Shown piece by piece: positions 11,075-24,700 of a DNA stretch of 64,000 nucleotides. Below the pieces are notes generated by a model. That model was given only the letters and a program-made list of their open reading frames with translations. It made no database searches and was not told where the DNA came from. The position numbers and the translations under genes are program-made. This DNA is from Ptiloglossa arizonensis. Lineage: Eukaryota; Arthropoda; Insecta; Hymenoptera; Colletidae. The stretch is from positions 62,001 through 126,000 of the forward strand of contig NW_027479034.1 of assembly GCF_051014685.1 (NCBI RefSeq). The letters are read 5' to 3'. Numbering within the stretch: position 1 is the first letter of the stretch; each line of letters starts with the position of its first letter.

Positions 11075-14000
11075 TTGAGAAACTCAAAATTTTCGCAGTT
11101 CTGATGCTCGAAACGAATAAGTAGAACGGCCTAGGGGAAAACTACGCATACCGTTGTAATCGGGCGAGTTTCTACTTTCAGATGCAATAGAAATTCTGCG
11201 GATTGGTCAATCCGTTCGGGAGATGTTGCAGTTTGGATGTAAGAAACGCTTGAGAAACTCAAAATTTTCGCAGTTCTGATGCTCGAAAAGAATGACTAGA
11301 ACGGCCTAGGGGAGAAGTACGCATACCGTTGTAATCGGGCGAGTTTCTACTTTCAGATGCAACAGAAATTTTGCGGATTGGTCAATCCGTTCGCGAGATA
11401 TGGCCGTTTGGATGTAAGAAACGCTTTAGAAACTCAAAATTTTCGCAGTTCTGATGCTCGAAACGAATAAGTAGAACGGCCTAGGGGAAAACTACACATA
11501 CCGTTGTAATCGGGCGAGTTTCTACTTTCAGATGCAATACAAATTTTGCGGATTGGTCAATCCGTTCGCGAGATGTGGTAGTTTGGATGTAAGAAACGCT
11601 TGAGAAACTCAAAATTTTCGAAATTATGATGCTCGAAACGAGTAACTAGAACGGCCTAGGGGAAAAGTACGGATACCGTTGTAATCGGGCGAGTTTCTAC
11701 TTTCAGATGCAACAAAAATTTTGCGGATTGATCAATCCGTTCGCGAGATATGGCAGTTTGGAGATAAGAAACGCTTGAGAACCTCAAAATTTTCGCAGTT
11801 CTGATGCTCGAAACGAATGACTAGAACGGCCTAGGGGAGAAGTACGCCTACAGTTGTAATCGGGCGAGTTTCTACTTTCAGATGCAAGAGAAATTTTGCG
11901 GATTGGTCAATCCGTTCGCGAGATATGGCAGTTTGGAGGTAAGAAACGCTTGAGAAACTCAAAATTTTCGCAGTTCTGATGCTCGAAACGAATAACTGGA
12001 ACGGCCTAGGGGAAAACTACACATACCGTTGGAATCGGGCGAGTTTCTACTTTCAGATGCAACAGAAATTTTGCGGATTGGTCAATCCATTCGCGAGATA
12101 TGGCCGTTTGGATGTAAGAAACGCTTTAGAAACTCAAAATTTTCGCCGTTCTGATGCTCGAAACGAATAAGTAGAACGGCCTAGGGGAAAACTACACATA
12201 CCGTTGTAATCGGGCGAGTTTCTACTTTCAGATGCAATAGAAATTTTGCGGATTGGTCAATCCGTTCGCGAGATGTGGCAGTTTGGATGTAAGAAACGCT
12301 TGAGAAACTCAAAATTTTCGCAGTTATGATGCTCGAAACGAGTAACTAGAACGGCCTAGGGGAAAAGTACGGATACCGTTGTAATCGGGCGAGTTTCTAC
12401 TTTCAGATGCAACAAAAATTTTGCGGATTGATCAATCCGTTCGCGAGATATGGCAGTTTGGAGACAAGAAACGCTTGAGATCCTCAAAATTTTCGCAGTT
12501 CTGATGCTCGAAACGAATAAGTAGAACGGCCTAGGGGAAAACTACACATACCGTTGTAATCGGGCGTGTTTCTACTTTCAGATGCAATAGAAATTTTGCG
12601 GATTGGTCAATCCGTTCGCGAGATGTGGCAGTTTGGATGTCAGAAACGCTTGAGAAACTCAAAATTTTCGCAATTATGATGCTCGAAACGAGTAACTAGA
12701 ACGGCCTAGGGGAAAAGTACGGATACCGTTGTAATCGGGCGAGTTTCTACTGTCAGATGCAACAAAAATTTTGCGGATTGATCAATCCGTTCGCGAGATA
12801 TGGCAGTTTGGAGATAAGAAACGCTTGAGAACCTCAAAATTTTCGCAGTTCTGATGCTCGAAACGAATGACTAGAACGGCCTAGGGGAGAAGTACGCATA
12901 CAGTTGTAATCGGGCGAGTTTCTACTTTCAAATGCATCAGAAATTTTGCGGATTGGTCAATCCGTTCGCGATATATGGCCGTTTGGATGTAAGAAACGCT
13001 TTAGAAACTCAAAATTTTCGCCGTTCTGCTGCTCGAAACGAATAAGTAGAACGGCCTAGGGGAAAACTACACATACCGTTGTAATCGGGCGAGTTTCTAC
13101 TTTCAGATGCAATAGAAATTTTGCGGATTGGTCAATCCGTTCGCGAGATGTAGCAGTTTGGATGTAAGAAACGCTTGAGAAACTCAAAATTTTCGCAGTT
13201 ATGATGCTCGAAACGAGTAACTAGAACGGCCTAGGGGAAAAGTACGGATACAGTTGTAATCGGGCGAGTTTCTACTTTCAGATGCAACAAAAATGTTGCG
13301 GATTGATCAATCCGTTCGCGAGATATGGCAGTTTGGAGACAAGAAACGCTTGAGATCCTCAAAATTTTCGCAGTTCTGATGCTCGAAACGAATGACTAGA
13401 ACGGCCTTGGGGAGAGGTACGCATACAGTTGTAATCGGGCGAGTTTCTACTTTCAAATGCAACAGAAATTTTGCGGATTGGTCAATCCGTTCGTGAGATA
13501 TGGCAGTTTGGAGATAAGAAACGCTTGAGAAACTCAAAATTTTCGCAGTTCTGATGCTCGAAACGAATGACTAGAACGGCCTAGGGGAGAAGTACGCATA
13601 CCGTAGTAATCGGGCGAGTTTCTACTTTCAAATGCAACAGAAATTTTGCGGATTGGTCAATCCGTTCGCGAGATATGGCCGTTTGGATGTAAGAAACGCT
13701 TTAGAAACTCAAAATTTTCGCAGTTCTGATGCTCGAAACGAATGACTAGAACGGCCTAGGGGAGAAGTACGCATACCGTAGTAATCGGGCGAGTTTCTAC
13801 TTTCAGATGCAACAGAAATTTTGCGGATTGGTCAATCCGTTCGCGAGATATGGCCGTTTGGATGAAAGAAACGCTTTAGAAACTCAAAATTTTCGCAGTT
13901 CTGATGCTCGAAACGAATAAGTAGAACGGCCTAGGGGAAAACTACACATACCGTTGTAATCGGGCGAGTTTCTACTTTCAGATGCAGTAGAAATTTTGCG

Positions 14001-15805
14001 GATTGGTCAATCCGTTCGCGAGATATGGCAGTTTGGAGGTAAGAAACGCTTGAGAAACTCAAAATTTTCGCAGCTCTGATGCTCGAAACGAATAACTGGA
14101 ACGGCCTAGGGGAAAACTACACATACCGTTGTAATCGGGCGAGTTTCTACTTTCAGATGCAATACAAATTTTGCGGATTGGTCAATCCGTTCGCGAGATG
14201 TGGTAGTTTGGATGTAAGAAACGCTTGAGAAACTCAAAATTTTCGCAGTTCTGATGCTCGAAACGAATAAGTAGAACGGCCTAGGGGAAAACTACGCATA
14301 CCGTTGTAATCGGGCGAGTTTCTACTTTCAGATGCAATAGAAATTCTGCGGATTGGTCAATCCGTTCGGGAGATGTTGCAGTTTGGATGTAAGAAACGCT
14401 TGAGAAACTCAAAATTTTCGCAGTTCTGATGCTCGAAAAGAATGACTAGAACGGCCTAGGGGAGAAGTACGCATACCGTTGTAATCGGGCGAGTTTCTAC
14501 TTTCAGATGCAACAGAAATTTTGCGGATTGGTCAATCCGTTCGCGAGATATGGCCGTTTGGATGTAAGAAACGCTTTAGAAACTCAAAATTTTCGCAGTT
14601 CTGATGCTCGAAACGAATAAGTAGAACGGCCTAGGGGAAAACTACACATACCGTTGTAATCGGGCGAGTTTCTACTTTCAGATGCAATACAAATTTTGCG
14701 GATTGGTCAATCCGTTCGCGAGATGTGGTAGTTTGGATGTAAGAAACGCTTGAGAAACTCAAAATTTTCGAAATTATGATGCTCGAAACGAGTAACTAGA
14801 ACGGCCTAGGGGAAAAGTACGGATACCGTTGTAATCGGGCGAGTTTCTACTTTCAGATGCAAGAGAAATTTTGCGGATTGGTCAATCCGTTCGCGAGATA
14901 TGGCAGTTTGGAGGTAAGAAACGCTTGAGAAACTCAAAATTTTCGCAGTTCTGATGCTCGAAACGAATAAGTGGAACGGCCTAGGGGAAAACTACACATA
15001 CCGTTGTAATCGGGCGAGTTTCTACTTTCAGATGCAACAGAAATTTTGCGGATTGGTCAATCCGTTCGCGAGATAAGGCCGTTTGGATGTAAGAAACGCT
15101 TTAGAAACTCAAAATTTTCGCCGTTCTGGTGCTCGAAACGAATAAGTAGAACGGCCTAGGGGAAAACTACACATACCGTTGTAATCGGGCGAGTTTCTAC
15201 TTTCAGATGCAATAGAAATTTTGCGGATTGGTCAATCCGTTCGCGAGATGTGGCAGTTTGGATGTAAGAAACGCTTGAGAAACTCAAAATTTTCGCAGTT
15301 ATGATGCTCGAAACGAGTAACTAGAACGGCCTAGGGGAAAAGTACGGATACCGTTGTAATCGGGCGAGTTTCTACTTTCAGATGCAACAAAAATTTTGCG
15401 GATTGATCAATCCGTTCGCGAGATATGGCAGTTTGGAGACAAGAAACGCTTGAGATCCTCAAAATTTTCGCAGTTCTGATGCTCGAAACGAATAAGTAGA
15501 ACGGCCTAGGGGAAAACTACACATACCGTTGTAATCGGGCGTGTTTCTACTTTCAGATGCAATAGAAATTTTGCGGATTGGTCAATCCGTTCGCGAGATG
15601 TGGCAGTTTGGATGTAAGAAACGCTTGAGAAACTCAAAATTTTCGCAATTATGATGCTCGAAACGAGTAACTAGAACGGCCGAGGGGAAAAGTACGGATA
15701 CCGTTGTAATCGGGCGAGTATCTACTTTCAGATGCAACAAAAATTTTGCGGATTGATCAATCCGTTCGCGAGATATGGCAGTTTGGAGATAAGAAACGCT
15801 TGAGA
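11075..15805 (+). repeat. Large duplication with offset changing from 18 to 17 monomers
   Basis: About 11075-11707 recurs at about 14225-14857 with an offset of 3150 bp. Shared rare markers are ACTACGCATA, AAATTCTGCGG (11191, 14341), TTCGGGAGATGTTGC, GAAAAGAATG and TTCGAAATTATG. From GATGCAAGAG (11881, 14856) onward the offset becomes 2975 bp and the match runs to about 12830/15805. The second copy therefore lacks one whole monomer near 14856, without breaking phase. Between the copies (about 12830-14225) are mixed monomers, including CGCGATATATGG at 12970 and the CCTTGG variant at 13405. Confidence 0.82.
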
Positions 15806-15960
15806 ACCTCAAAATTTTCGCAGTTCTGATGCTCGAAACGAGTAACTAGAACGGCCGAGGGGAAAAGTACGGATACCGTTGTAATCGGGCGAGTATCTAC
15901 TTTCAGATGCAACAAAAATTTTGCGGATTGATCAATCCGTTCGCGAGATATGGCAGTTTG

Positions 15961-18900
15961 GAGGTAAGAAACGTTTGAGAAACTCAAAATTTTCGCAGTT
16001 CTGATGCTCGAAACGAATAACTGGAACGGCCTAGGGGAAAACTACACATACCGTTGTAATCGGGCGAGTTTCTACTTTCAGATGCAACAGAAATTTTGCG
16101 GATTGGTCAATCCGTTCGCGAGATATGGCCGTTTGGATGTAAGAAACGCTTTAGAAACTCAAAATTTTCGCCGTTCTGATGCTCGAAACGAATAAGTAGA
16201 ACGGCCTAGGGGAAAACTACACATACCGTTGTAATCGGGCGAGTTTCTACTTTCAGATGCAATAGAAATTTTGGGGATTGGTCAATCCGTTCGCGAGATG
16301 TGGCAGTTTGGATGTAAGAAACGCTTGAGAAACTCAAAATTTTCGCAGTTATGATGCTCGAAACGAGTAACTAGAACGGCCTAGGGGAAAAGTACGGATA
16401 CCGTTGTAATCGGGCGAGTTTCTACTTTCAGATGCAACAAAAATTTTGCGGATTGATCAATCCGTTCGCGAGATATGGCAGTTTGGAGACAAGAAACGCT
16501 TGAGATCCTCAAAATTTTCGCAGTTCTGATGCTCGAAACGAATAAGTAGAACGGCCTAGGGGAAAACTACACATACCGTTGTAATCGGGCGTGTTTCTAC
16601 TTTCAGATGCAATAGAAATTTTGCGGATTGGTCAATCCGTTCGCGAGATGTGGCAGTTTGGATGTAAGAAACGCTTGAGAAACTCAAAATTTTCGCAATT
16701 ATGATGCTCGAAACGAGTAACTAGAACGGCCGAGGGGAAAAGTACGGATACCGTTGTAATCGGGCGAGTATCTACTTTCAGATGCAACAAAAATTTTGCG
16801 GATTGATCAATCCGTTCGCGAGATATGGCAGTTTGGAGATAAGAAACGCTTGAGAACCTCAAAATTTTCGCAGTTCTGATGCTCGAAACGAATGACTAGA
16901 ACGGCCTAGGGGAGAAGTACACATACCGTTGTAATCGGGCGTGTTTCTACTTTCAGATGCAATAGAAATTTTGCGGATTGGTCAATCCGTTCGCGAGATG
17001 TGGCAGTTTGGATGTAAGAAACGCTTGAGAAACTCAAAATTTTCGCAATTATGATGCTCGAAACGAGTAACTAGAACGGCCGAGGGGAAAAGTACGCATA
17101 CCGTTGTAATCGGGCGAGTATCTACTTTCAGATGCAACAAAAATTTTGCGGATTGATCAATCCGTTCGCGAGATATGGCAGTTTGGAGATAAGAAACGCT
17201 TGAGAACCTCAAAATTTTCGCAGTTCTGATGCTCGAAACGAATAACTGGAACGGCCTAGGGGAAAACTACACATACCGTTGTAATCGGGCGAGTTTCTAC
17301 TTTCAGATGCAATAGAAATTTTGCGGATTGGTCAATCCGTTCGCGAGATGTGGCAGTTTGGATGTCAGAAACGCTTGAGAAACTCAAAATTTTCGCAATT
17401 ATGATGCTCGAAACGAATAACTGGAACGGCCTAGGGGAAAACTACACATACCGTTGTAATCGGGCGAGTTTCTACTTTCAGATGCAACAGAAATTTTGCG
17501 GATTGGTCAATCCGTTCGCGAGATATGGCCGTTTGGATGTAAGAAACGCTTTAGAAACTCAAAATTTTCGCCGTTCTGATGCTCGAAACGAATAAGTAGA
17601 ACGGCCTAGGGGAAAACTACACATACCGTTGTAATCGGGCGAGTTTCTACTTTCAGATGCAATAGAAATTTTGCGGATTGGTCAATCCGTTCGCGAGATG
17701 TGGCAGTTTGGATGTAAGAAACGCTTGAGAAACTCAAAATTTTCGCAGTTATGATGCTCGAAACGAGTAACTAGAACGGCCTAGGGGAAAAGTACGGATA
17801 CCGTTGTAATCGGGCGAGTTTCTACTTTCAGATGCAACAAAAATTTTGCGGATTGATCAATCCGTTCGCGAGATATGGCAGTTTGGAGACAAGAAACGCT
17901 TGAGATCCTCAAAATTTTCGCAGTTCTGATGCTCGAAACGAATAAGTAGAACGGCCTAGGGGAAAACTACACATACCGTTGTAATCGGGCGTGTTTCTAC
18001 TTTCAGATGCAATAGAAATTTTGCGGATTGGTCAATCCGTTCGCGAGATGTGGCAGTTTGGATGTCAGAAACGCTTGAGAAACTCAAAATTTTCGCAATT
18101 ATGATGCTCGAAACGAGTAACTAGAACGGCCTAGGGGAAAAGTACGGATACCGTTGTAATCGGGCGAGTTTCTACTGTCAGATGCAACAAAAATTTTGCG
18201 GATTGATCAATCCGTTCGCGAGATATGGCAGTTTGGAGATAAGAAACGCTTGAGAACCTCAAAATTTTCGCAGTTCTGATGCTCGAAACGAATGACTAGA
18301 ACGGCCTAGGGGAGAAGTACGCATACAGTTGTAATCGGGCGAGTTTCTACTTTCAAATGCATCAGAAATTTTGCGGATTGGTCAATCCGTTCGCGATATA
18401 TGGCCGTTTGGATGTAAGAAACGCTTTAGAAACTCAAAATTTTCGCCGTTCTGATGCTCGAAACGAATAAGTAGAACGGCCTAGGGGAAAACTACACATA
18501 CCGTTGTAATCGGGCGAGTTTCTACTTTCAGATGCAATAGAAATTTTGCGGATTGGTCAATCCGTTCGCGAGATGTGGCAGTTTGGATGTAAGAAACGCT
18601 TGAGAAACTCAAAATTTTCGCAGTTATGATGCTCGAAACGAGTAACTAGAACGGACTAGGGGAAAAGTACGGATACCGTTGTAATCGGGCGAGTTTCTAC
18701 TTTCAGATGCAACAAAAATTTTGCGGATTGATCAATCCTTTCGCGAGATATGGCAGTTTGGAGACAAGAAACGCTTGAGATCCTCAAAATTTTCGCAGTT
18801 CTGATGCTCGAAACGAATAAGTAGAACGGCCTAGGGGAAAACTACACATACCGTTGTAATCGGGCGTGTTTCTACTTTCAGATGCAATAGAAATTTTGCG

Positions 18901-21900
18901 GATTGGTCAATCCGTTCGCGAGATGTGGCAGTTTGGATGTAAGAAACGCTTGAGAAACTCAAAATTTTCGCAATTATGATGCTCGAAACGAGTAACTAGA
19001 ACGGCCGAGGGGAAAAGTACGGATACCGTTGTAATCGGGCGAGTTTCTACTGTCAGATGCAACAAAAATTTTGCGGATTGATCAATCCGTTCGCGAGATA
19101 TGGCAGTTTGGAGATAAGAAACGCTTGAGAACCTCAAAATTTTCGCAGTTCTGATGCTCGAAACGAATGACTAGAACGGCCTAGGGGAGAAGTACGCATA
19201 CAGTTGTAATCGGGCGAGTTTCTACTTTCAAATGCAACAGAAATTTTGCGGATTGGTCAATCCGTTCGCGAGATATGGCCGTTTGGATGTAAGAAACGCT
19301 TTAGAAACTCAAAATTTTCGCAGTTCTGATGCTCGAAACGAATGACTAGAACGGCCTAGGGGAAAACTACACATACCGTTGTAATCGGGCGAGTTTCTAC
19401 TTTCAGATGCAACAGAAATTTTGCGGATTGGTCAATCCGTTCGCGAGATGTGGCAGTTTGGATGTAAGAAACGCTTGAGAAACTCAAAATTTTCGCACTT
19501 ATGATGCTCGAAACGAGTAACTAGAACGGCCGAGGGGAAAAGTACGGATACCGTTGTAATCGGGCGAGTATCTACTGTCAGATGCAACAAAAATTTTGCG
19601 GATTGATCAATCCGTTCGCGAGATATGGCAGTTTGGAGATAAGAAACGCTTGAGAACCTCAAAATTTTCGCAGTTCTGATGCTCGAAACGAATGACTAGA
19701 ACGGCCTAGGGGAGAAGTACGCATACAGTTGTAATCGGGCGAGTTTCTACTTTCAAATGCATCAGAAATTTTGCGGATTGGTCAATCCGTTCGCGATATA
19801 TGGCCGTTTGGATGTAAGAAACGCTTTAGAAACTCAAAATTTTCGCCGTTCTGATGCTCGAAACGAATAAGTAGAACGGCCTAGGGGAAAACTACACATA
19901 CCGTTGTAATCGGGCGAGTTTCTACTTTCAGATGCAATAGAAATTTTGCGGATTGGTCAATCCGTTCGCGAGATGTGGCAGTTTGGATGTAAGAAACGCT
20001 TGAGAAACTCAAAATTTTCGCAGTTATGATGCTCGAAACGAGTAACTAGAACGGACTAGGGGAAAAGTACGGATACCGTTGTAATCGGGCGAGTTTCTAC
20101 TTTCAGATGCAACAAAAATTTTGCGGATTGATCAATCCTTTCGCGAGATATGGCAGTTTGGAGACAAGAAACGCTTGAGATCCTCAAAATTTTCGCAGTT
20201 CTGATGCTCGAAACGAATAAGTAGAACGGCCTAGGGGAAAACTACACATACCGTTGTAATCGGGCGTGTTTCTACTTTCAGATGCAATAGAAATTTTGCG
20301 GATTGGTCAATCCGTTCGCGAGATGTGGCAGTTTGGATGTAAGAAACGCTTGAGAAACTCAAAATTTTCGCAATTATGATGCTCGAAACGAGTAACTAGA
20401 ACGGCCGAGGGGAAAAGTACGGATACCGTTGTAATCGGGCGAGTTTCTACTGTCAGATGCAACAAAAATTTTGCGGATTGATCAATCCGTTCGCGAGATA
20501 TGGCAGTTTGGAGATAAGAAACGCTTGAGAACCTCAAAATTTTCGCAGTTCTGATGCTCGAAACGAATGACTAGAACGGCCTAGGGGAGAAGTACGCATA
20601 CAGTTGTAATCGGGCGAGTTTCTACTTTCAAATGCAACAGAAATTTTGCGGATTGGTCAATCCGTTCGCGAGATATGGCCGTTTGGATGTAAGAAACGCT
20701 TTAGAAACTCAAAATTTTCGCAGTTCTGATGCTCGAAACGAATGACTAGAACGGCCTAGGGGAAAACTACACATACCGTTGTAATCGGGCGAGTTTCTAC
20801 TTTCAGATGCAACAGAAATTTTGCGGATTGGTCAATCCGTTCGCGAGATGTGGCAGTTTGGATGTAAGAAACGCTTGAGAAACTCAAAATTTTCGCAATT
20901 ATGATGCTCGAAACGAGTAACTAGAACGGCCGAGGGGAAAAGTACGGATACCGTTGTAATCGGGCGAGTATCTACTTTCAGATGCAACAAAAATTTTGCG
21001 GATTGATCAATCCGTTCGCGAGATATGGCAGTTTGGAGATAAGAAACGCTTGAGAACCTCAAAATTTTCGCAGTTCTGATGCTCGAAACGAATGACTAGA
21101 ACGGCCTAGGGGAGAAGTACGCCTACAGTTGTAATCGGGCGAGTTTCTACTTTCAGATGCAAGAGAAATTTTGCGGATTGGTCAATCCGTTCGCGAGATA
21201 TGGCAGTTTGGAGGTAAGAAACGTTTGAGAAACTCAAAATTTTCGCAGTTCTGATGCTCGAAACGAATAACTGGAACGGCCTAGGGGAAAACTACACATA
21301 CCGTTGTAATCGGGCGAGTTTCTACTTTCAGATGCAACAGAAATTTTGCGGATTGGTCAATCAGTTCGCGAGATATGGCCGTTTGGATGTAAGAAACGCT
21401 TTAGAAACTCAAAATTTTCGCCGTTCTGATGCTCGAAACGAATAAGTAGAACGGCCTAGGGGAAAACTACACATACCGTTGTAATCGGGCGAGTTTCTAC
21501 TTTCAGATGCAATAGAAATTTTGCGGATTGGTCAATCCGTTCGCGAGATGTGGCAGTTTGGATGTAAGAAACGCTTGAGAAACTCAAAATTTTCGCAGTT
21601 ATGATGCTCGAAACGAGTAACTAGAACGGCCTAGGGGAAAAGTACGGATACCGTTGTAATCGGGCGAGTTTCTACTTTCAGATGCAACAAAAATTTTGCG
21701 GATTGATCAATCCGTTCGCGAGATATGGCAGTTTGGAGACAAGAAACGCTTGAGATCCTCAAAATTTTCGCAGTTCTGATGCTCGAAACGAATAAGTAGA
21801 ACGGCCTAGGGGAAAACTACACATACCGTTGTAATCGGGCGTGTTTCTACTTTCAGATGCAATAGAAATTTTGCGGATTGGTCAATCCGTTCGCGAGATG

Positions 21901-24700
21901 TGGCAGTTTGGATGTAAGAAACGCTTGAGAAACTCAAAATTTTCGCAATTATGATGCTCGAAACGAGTAACTAGAACGGCCGAGGGGAAAAGTACGGATA
22001 CCGTTGTAATCGGGCGAGTATCTACTTTCAGATGCAACAAAAATTTTGCGGATTGATCAATCCGTTCGCGAGATATGGCAGTTTGGAGATAAGAAACGCT
22101 TGAGAACCTCAAAATTTTCGCAGTTCTGATGCTCGAAACGAATGACTAGAACGGCCTAGGGGAGAAGTACACATACCGTTGTAATCGGGCGTGTTTCTAC
22201 TTTCAGATGCAATAGAAATTTTGCGGATTGGTCAATCCGTTCGCGAGATGTGGCAGTTTGGATGTAAGAAACGCTTGAGAAACTCAAAATTTTCGCAATT
22301 ATGATGCTCGAAACGAGTAACTAGAACGGCCGAGGGGAAAAGTACGCATACCGTTGTAATCGGGCGAGTATCTACTTTCAGATGCAACAAAAATTTTGCG
22401 GATTGATCAATCCGTTCGCGAGATATGGCAGTTTGGAGATAAGAAACGCTTGAGAACCTCAAAATTTTCGCAGTTCTGATGCTCGAAACGAATAACTGGA
22501 ACGGCCTAGGGGAAAACTACACATACCGTTGTAATCGGGCGAGTTTCTACTTTCAGATGCAATAGAAATTTTGCGGATTGGTCAATCCGTTCGCGAGATG
22601 TGGCAGTTTGGATGTCAGAAACGCTTGAGAAACTCAAAATTTTCGCAATTATGATGCTCGAAACGAATAACTGGAACGGCCTAGGGGAAAACTACACATA
22701 CCGTTGTAATCGGGCGAGTTTCTACTTTCAGATGCAACAGAAATTTTGCGGATTGGTCAATCCGTTCGCGAGATATGGCCGTTTGGATGTAAGAAACGCT
22801 TTAGAAACTCAAAATTTTCGCCGTTCTGATGCTCGAAACGAATAAGTAGAACGGCCTAGGGGAAAACTACACATACCGTTGTAATCGGGCGAGTTTCTAC
22901 TTTCAGATGCAATAGAAATTTTGCGGATTGGTCAATCCGTTCGCGAGATGTGGCAGTTTGGATGTAAGAAACGCTTGAGAAACTCAAAATTTTCGCAGTT
23001 ATGATGCTCGAAACGAGTAACTAGAACGGCCTAGGGGAAAAGTACGGATACCGTTGTAATCGGGCGAGTTTCTACTTTCAGATGCAACAAAAATTTTGCG
23101 GATTGATCAATCCGTTCGCGAGATATGGCAGTTTGGAGACAAGAAACGCTTGAGATCCTCAAAATTTTCGCAGTTCTGATGCTCGAAACGAATAAGTAGA
23201 ACGGCCTAGGGGAAAACTACACATACCGTTGTAATCGGGCGTGTTTCTACTTTCAGATGCAATAGAAATTTTGCGGATTGGTCAATCCGTTCGCGAGATG
23301 TGGCAGTTTGGATGTCAGAAACGCTTGAGAAACTCAAAATTTTCGCAATTATGATGCTCGAAACGAGTAACTAGAACGGCCTAGGGGAAAAGTACGGATA
23401 CCGTTGTAATCGGGCGAGTTTCTACTGTCAGATGCAACAAAAATTTTGCGGATTGATCAATCCGTTCGCGAGATATGGCAGTTTGGAGATAAGAAACGCT
23501 TGAGAACCTCAAAATTTTCGCAGTTCTGATGCTCGAAACGAATGACTAGAACGGCCTAGGGGAGAAGTACGCATACAGTTGTAATCGGGCGAGTTTCTAC
23601 TTTCAAATGCATCAGAAATTTTGCGGATTGGTCAATCCGTTCGCGATATATGGCCGTTTGGATGTAAGAAACGCTTTAGAAACTCAAAATTTTCGCCGTT
23701 CTGATGCTCGAAACGAATAAGTAGAACGGCCTAGGGGAAAACTACACATACCGTTGTAATCGGGCGAGTTTCTACTTTCAGATGCAATAGAAATTTTGCG
23801 GATTGGTCAATCCGTTCGCGAGATGTGGCAGTTTGGATGTAAGAAACGCTTGAGAAACTCAAAATTTTCGCAGTTATGATGCTCGAAACGAGTAACTAGA
23901 ACGGACTAGGGGAAAAGTACGGATACCGTTGTAATCGGGCGAGTTTCTACTTTCAGATGCAACAAAAATTTTGCGGATTGATCAATCCTTTCGCGAGATA
24001 TGGCAGTTTGGAGACAAGAAACGCTTGAGATCCTCAAAATTTTCGCAGTTCTGATGCTCGAAACGAATAAGTAGAACGGCCTAGGGGAAAACTACACATA
24101 CCGTTGTAATCGGGCGTGTTTCTACTTTCAGATGCAATAGAAATTTTGCGGATTGGTCAATCCGTTCGCGAGATGTGGCAGTTTGGATGTAAGAAACGCT
24201 TGAGAAACTCAAAATTTTCGCAATTATGATGCTCGAAACGAGTAACTAGAACGGCCGAGGGGAAAAGTACGGATACCGTTGTAATCGGGCGAGTTTCTAC
24301 TGTCAGATGCAACAAAAATTTTGCGGATTGATCAATCCGTTCGCGAGATATGGCAGTTTGGAGATAAGAAACGCTTGAGAACCTCAAAATTTTCGCAGTT
24401 CTGATGCTCGAAACGAATGACTAGAACGGCCTAGGGGAGAAGTACGCATACAGTTGTAATCGGGCGAGTTTCTACTTTCAAATGCAACAGAAATTTTGCG
24501 GATTGGTCAATCCGTTCGCGAGATATGGCCGTTTGGATGTAAGAAACGCTTTAGAAACTCAAAATTTTCGCAGTTCTGATGCTCGAAACGAATGACTAGA
24601 ACGGCCTAGGGGAAAACTACACATACCGTTGTAATCGGGCGAGTTTCTACTTTCAGATGCAACAGAAATTTTGCGGATTGGTCAATCCGTTCGCGAGATG
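15961..24700 (+). repeat. 30-monomer HOR, 5250-bp offset, nearly identical copies
   Basis: About 15961-19450 recurs at 21211-24700. By eye I find only two base differences in roughly 3.5 kb: C at 16113 versus A at 21363, and G at 16274 versus C at 21524. Shared rare markers include ACGTTTGAG near 15971/21221, CGAGGGGAAAAGTACGCATA, GATGTCAG (twice), ACGGACTAGG (18651, 23901) and ATCCTTTCGCG. Just before the block the copies differ (15841 AGTAAC versus 21091 AATGAC), which sets the left limit. The right limit is where 24702 reads TAGCAG. The interval 19450-21210 is partly the nested 8-mer copy. Confidence 0.9.
18135..20935 (+). repeat. Nested tandem 8-mer duplication, 2 x 1400 bp
   Basis: About 18135-19535 is repeated immediately at 19536-20935. 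Shared markers are CTACTGTCAG, CGCGATATATGG (18391, 19791), ACGGACTAGG (18651, 20051) and ATCCTTTCGCG. In the second 5250-bp copy (21211-24700) the corresponding 8-mer occurs only once, so the 8-mer duplication and the 30-mer duplication were separate events. Limits are set by TCAGAA versus TAAGAA near 18066/19466 and by CACTTATG versus CAATTATG near 19497/20897. Confidence 0.85.
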
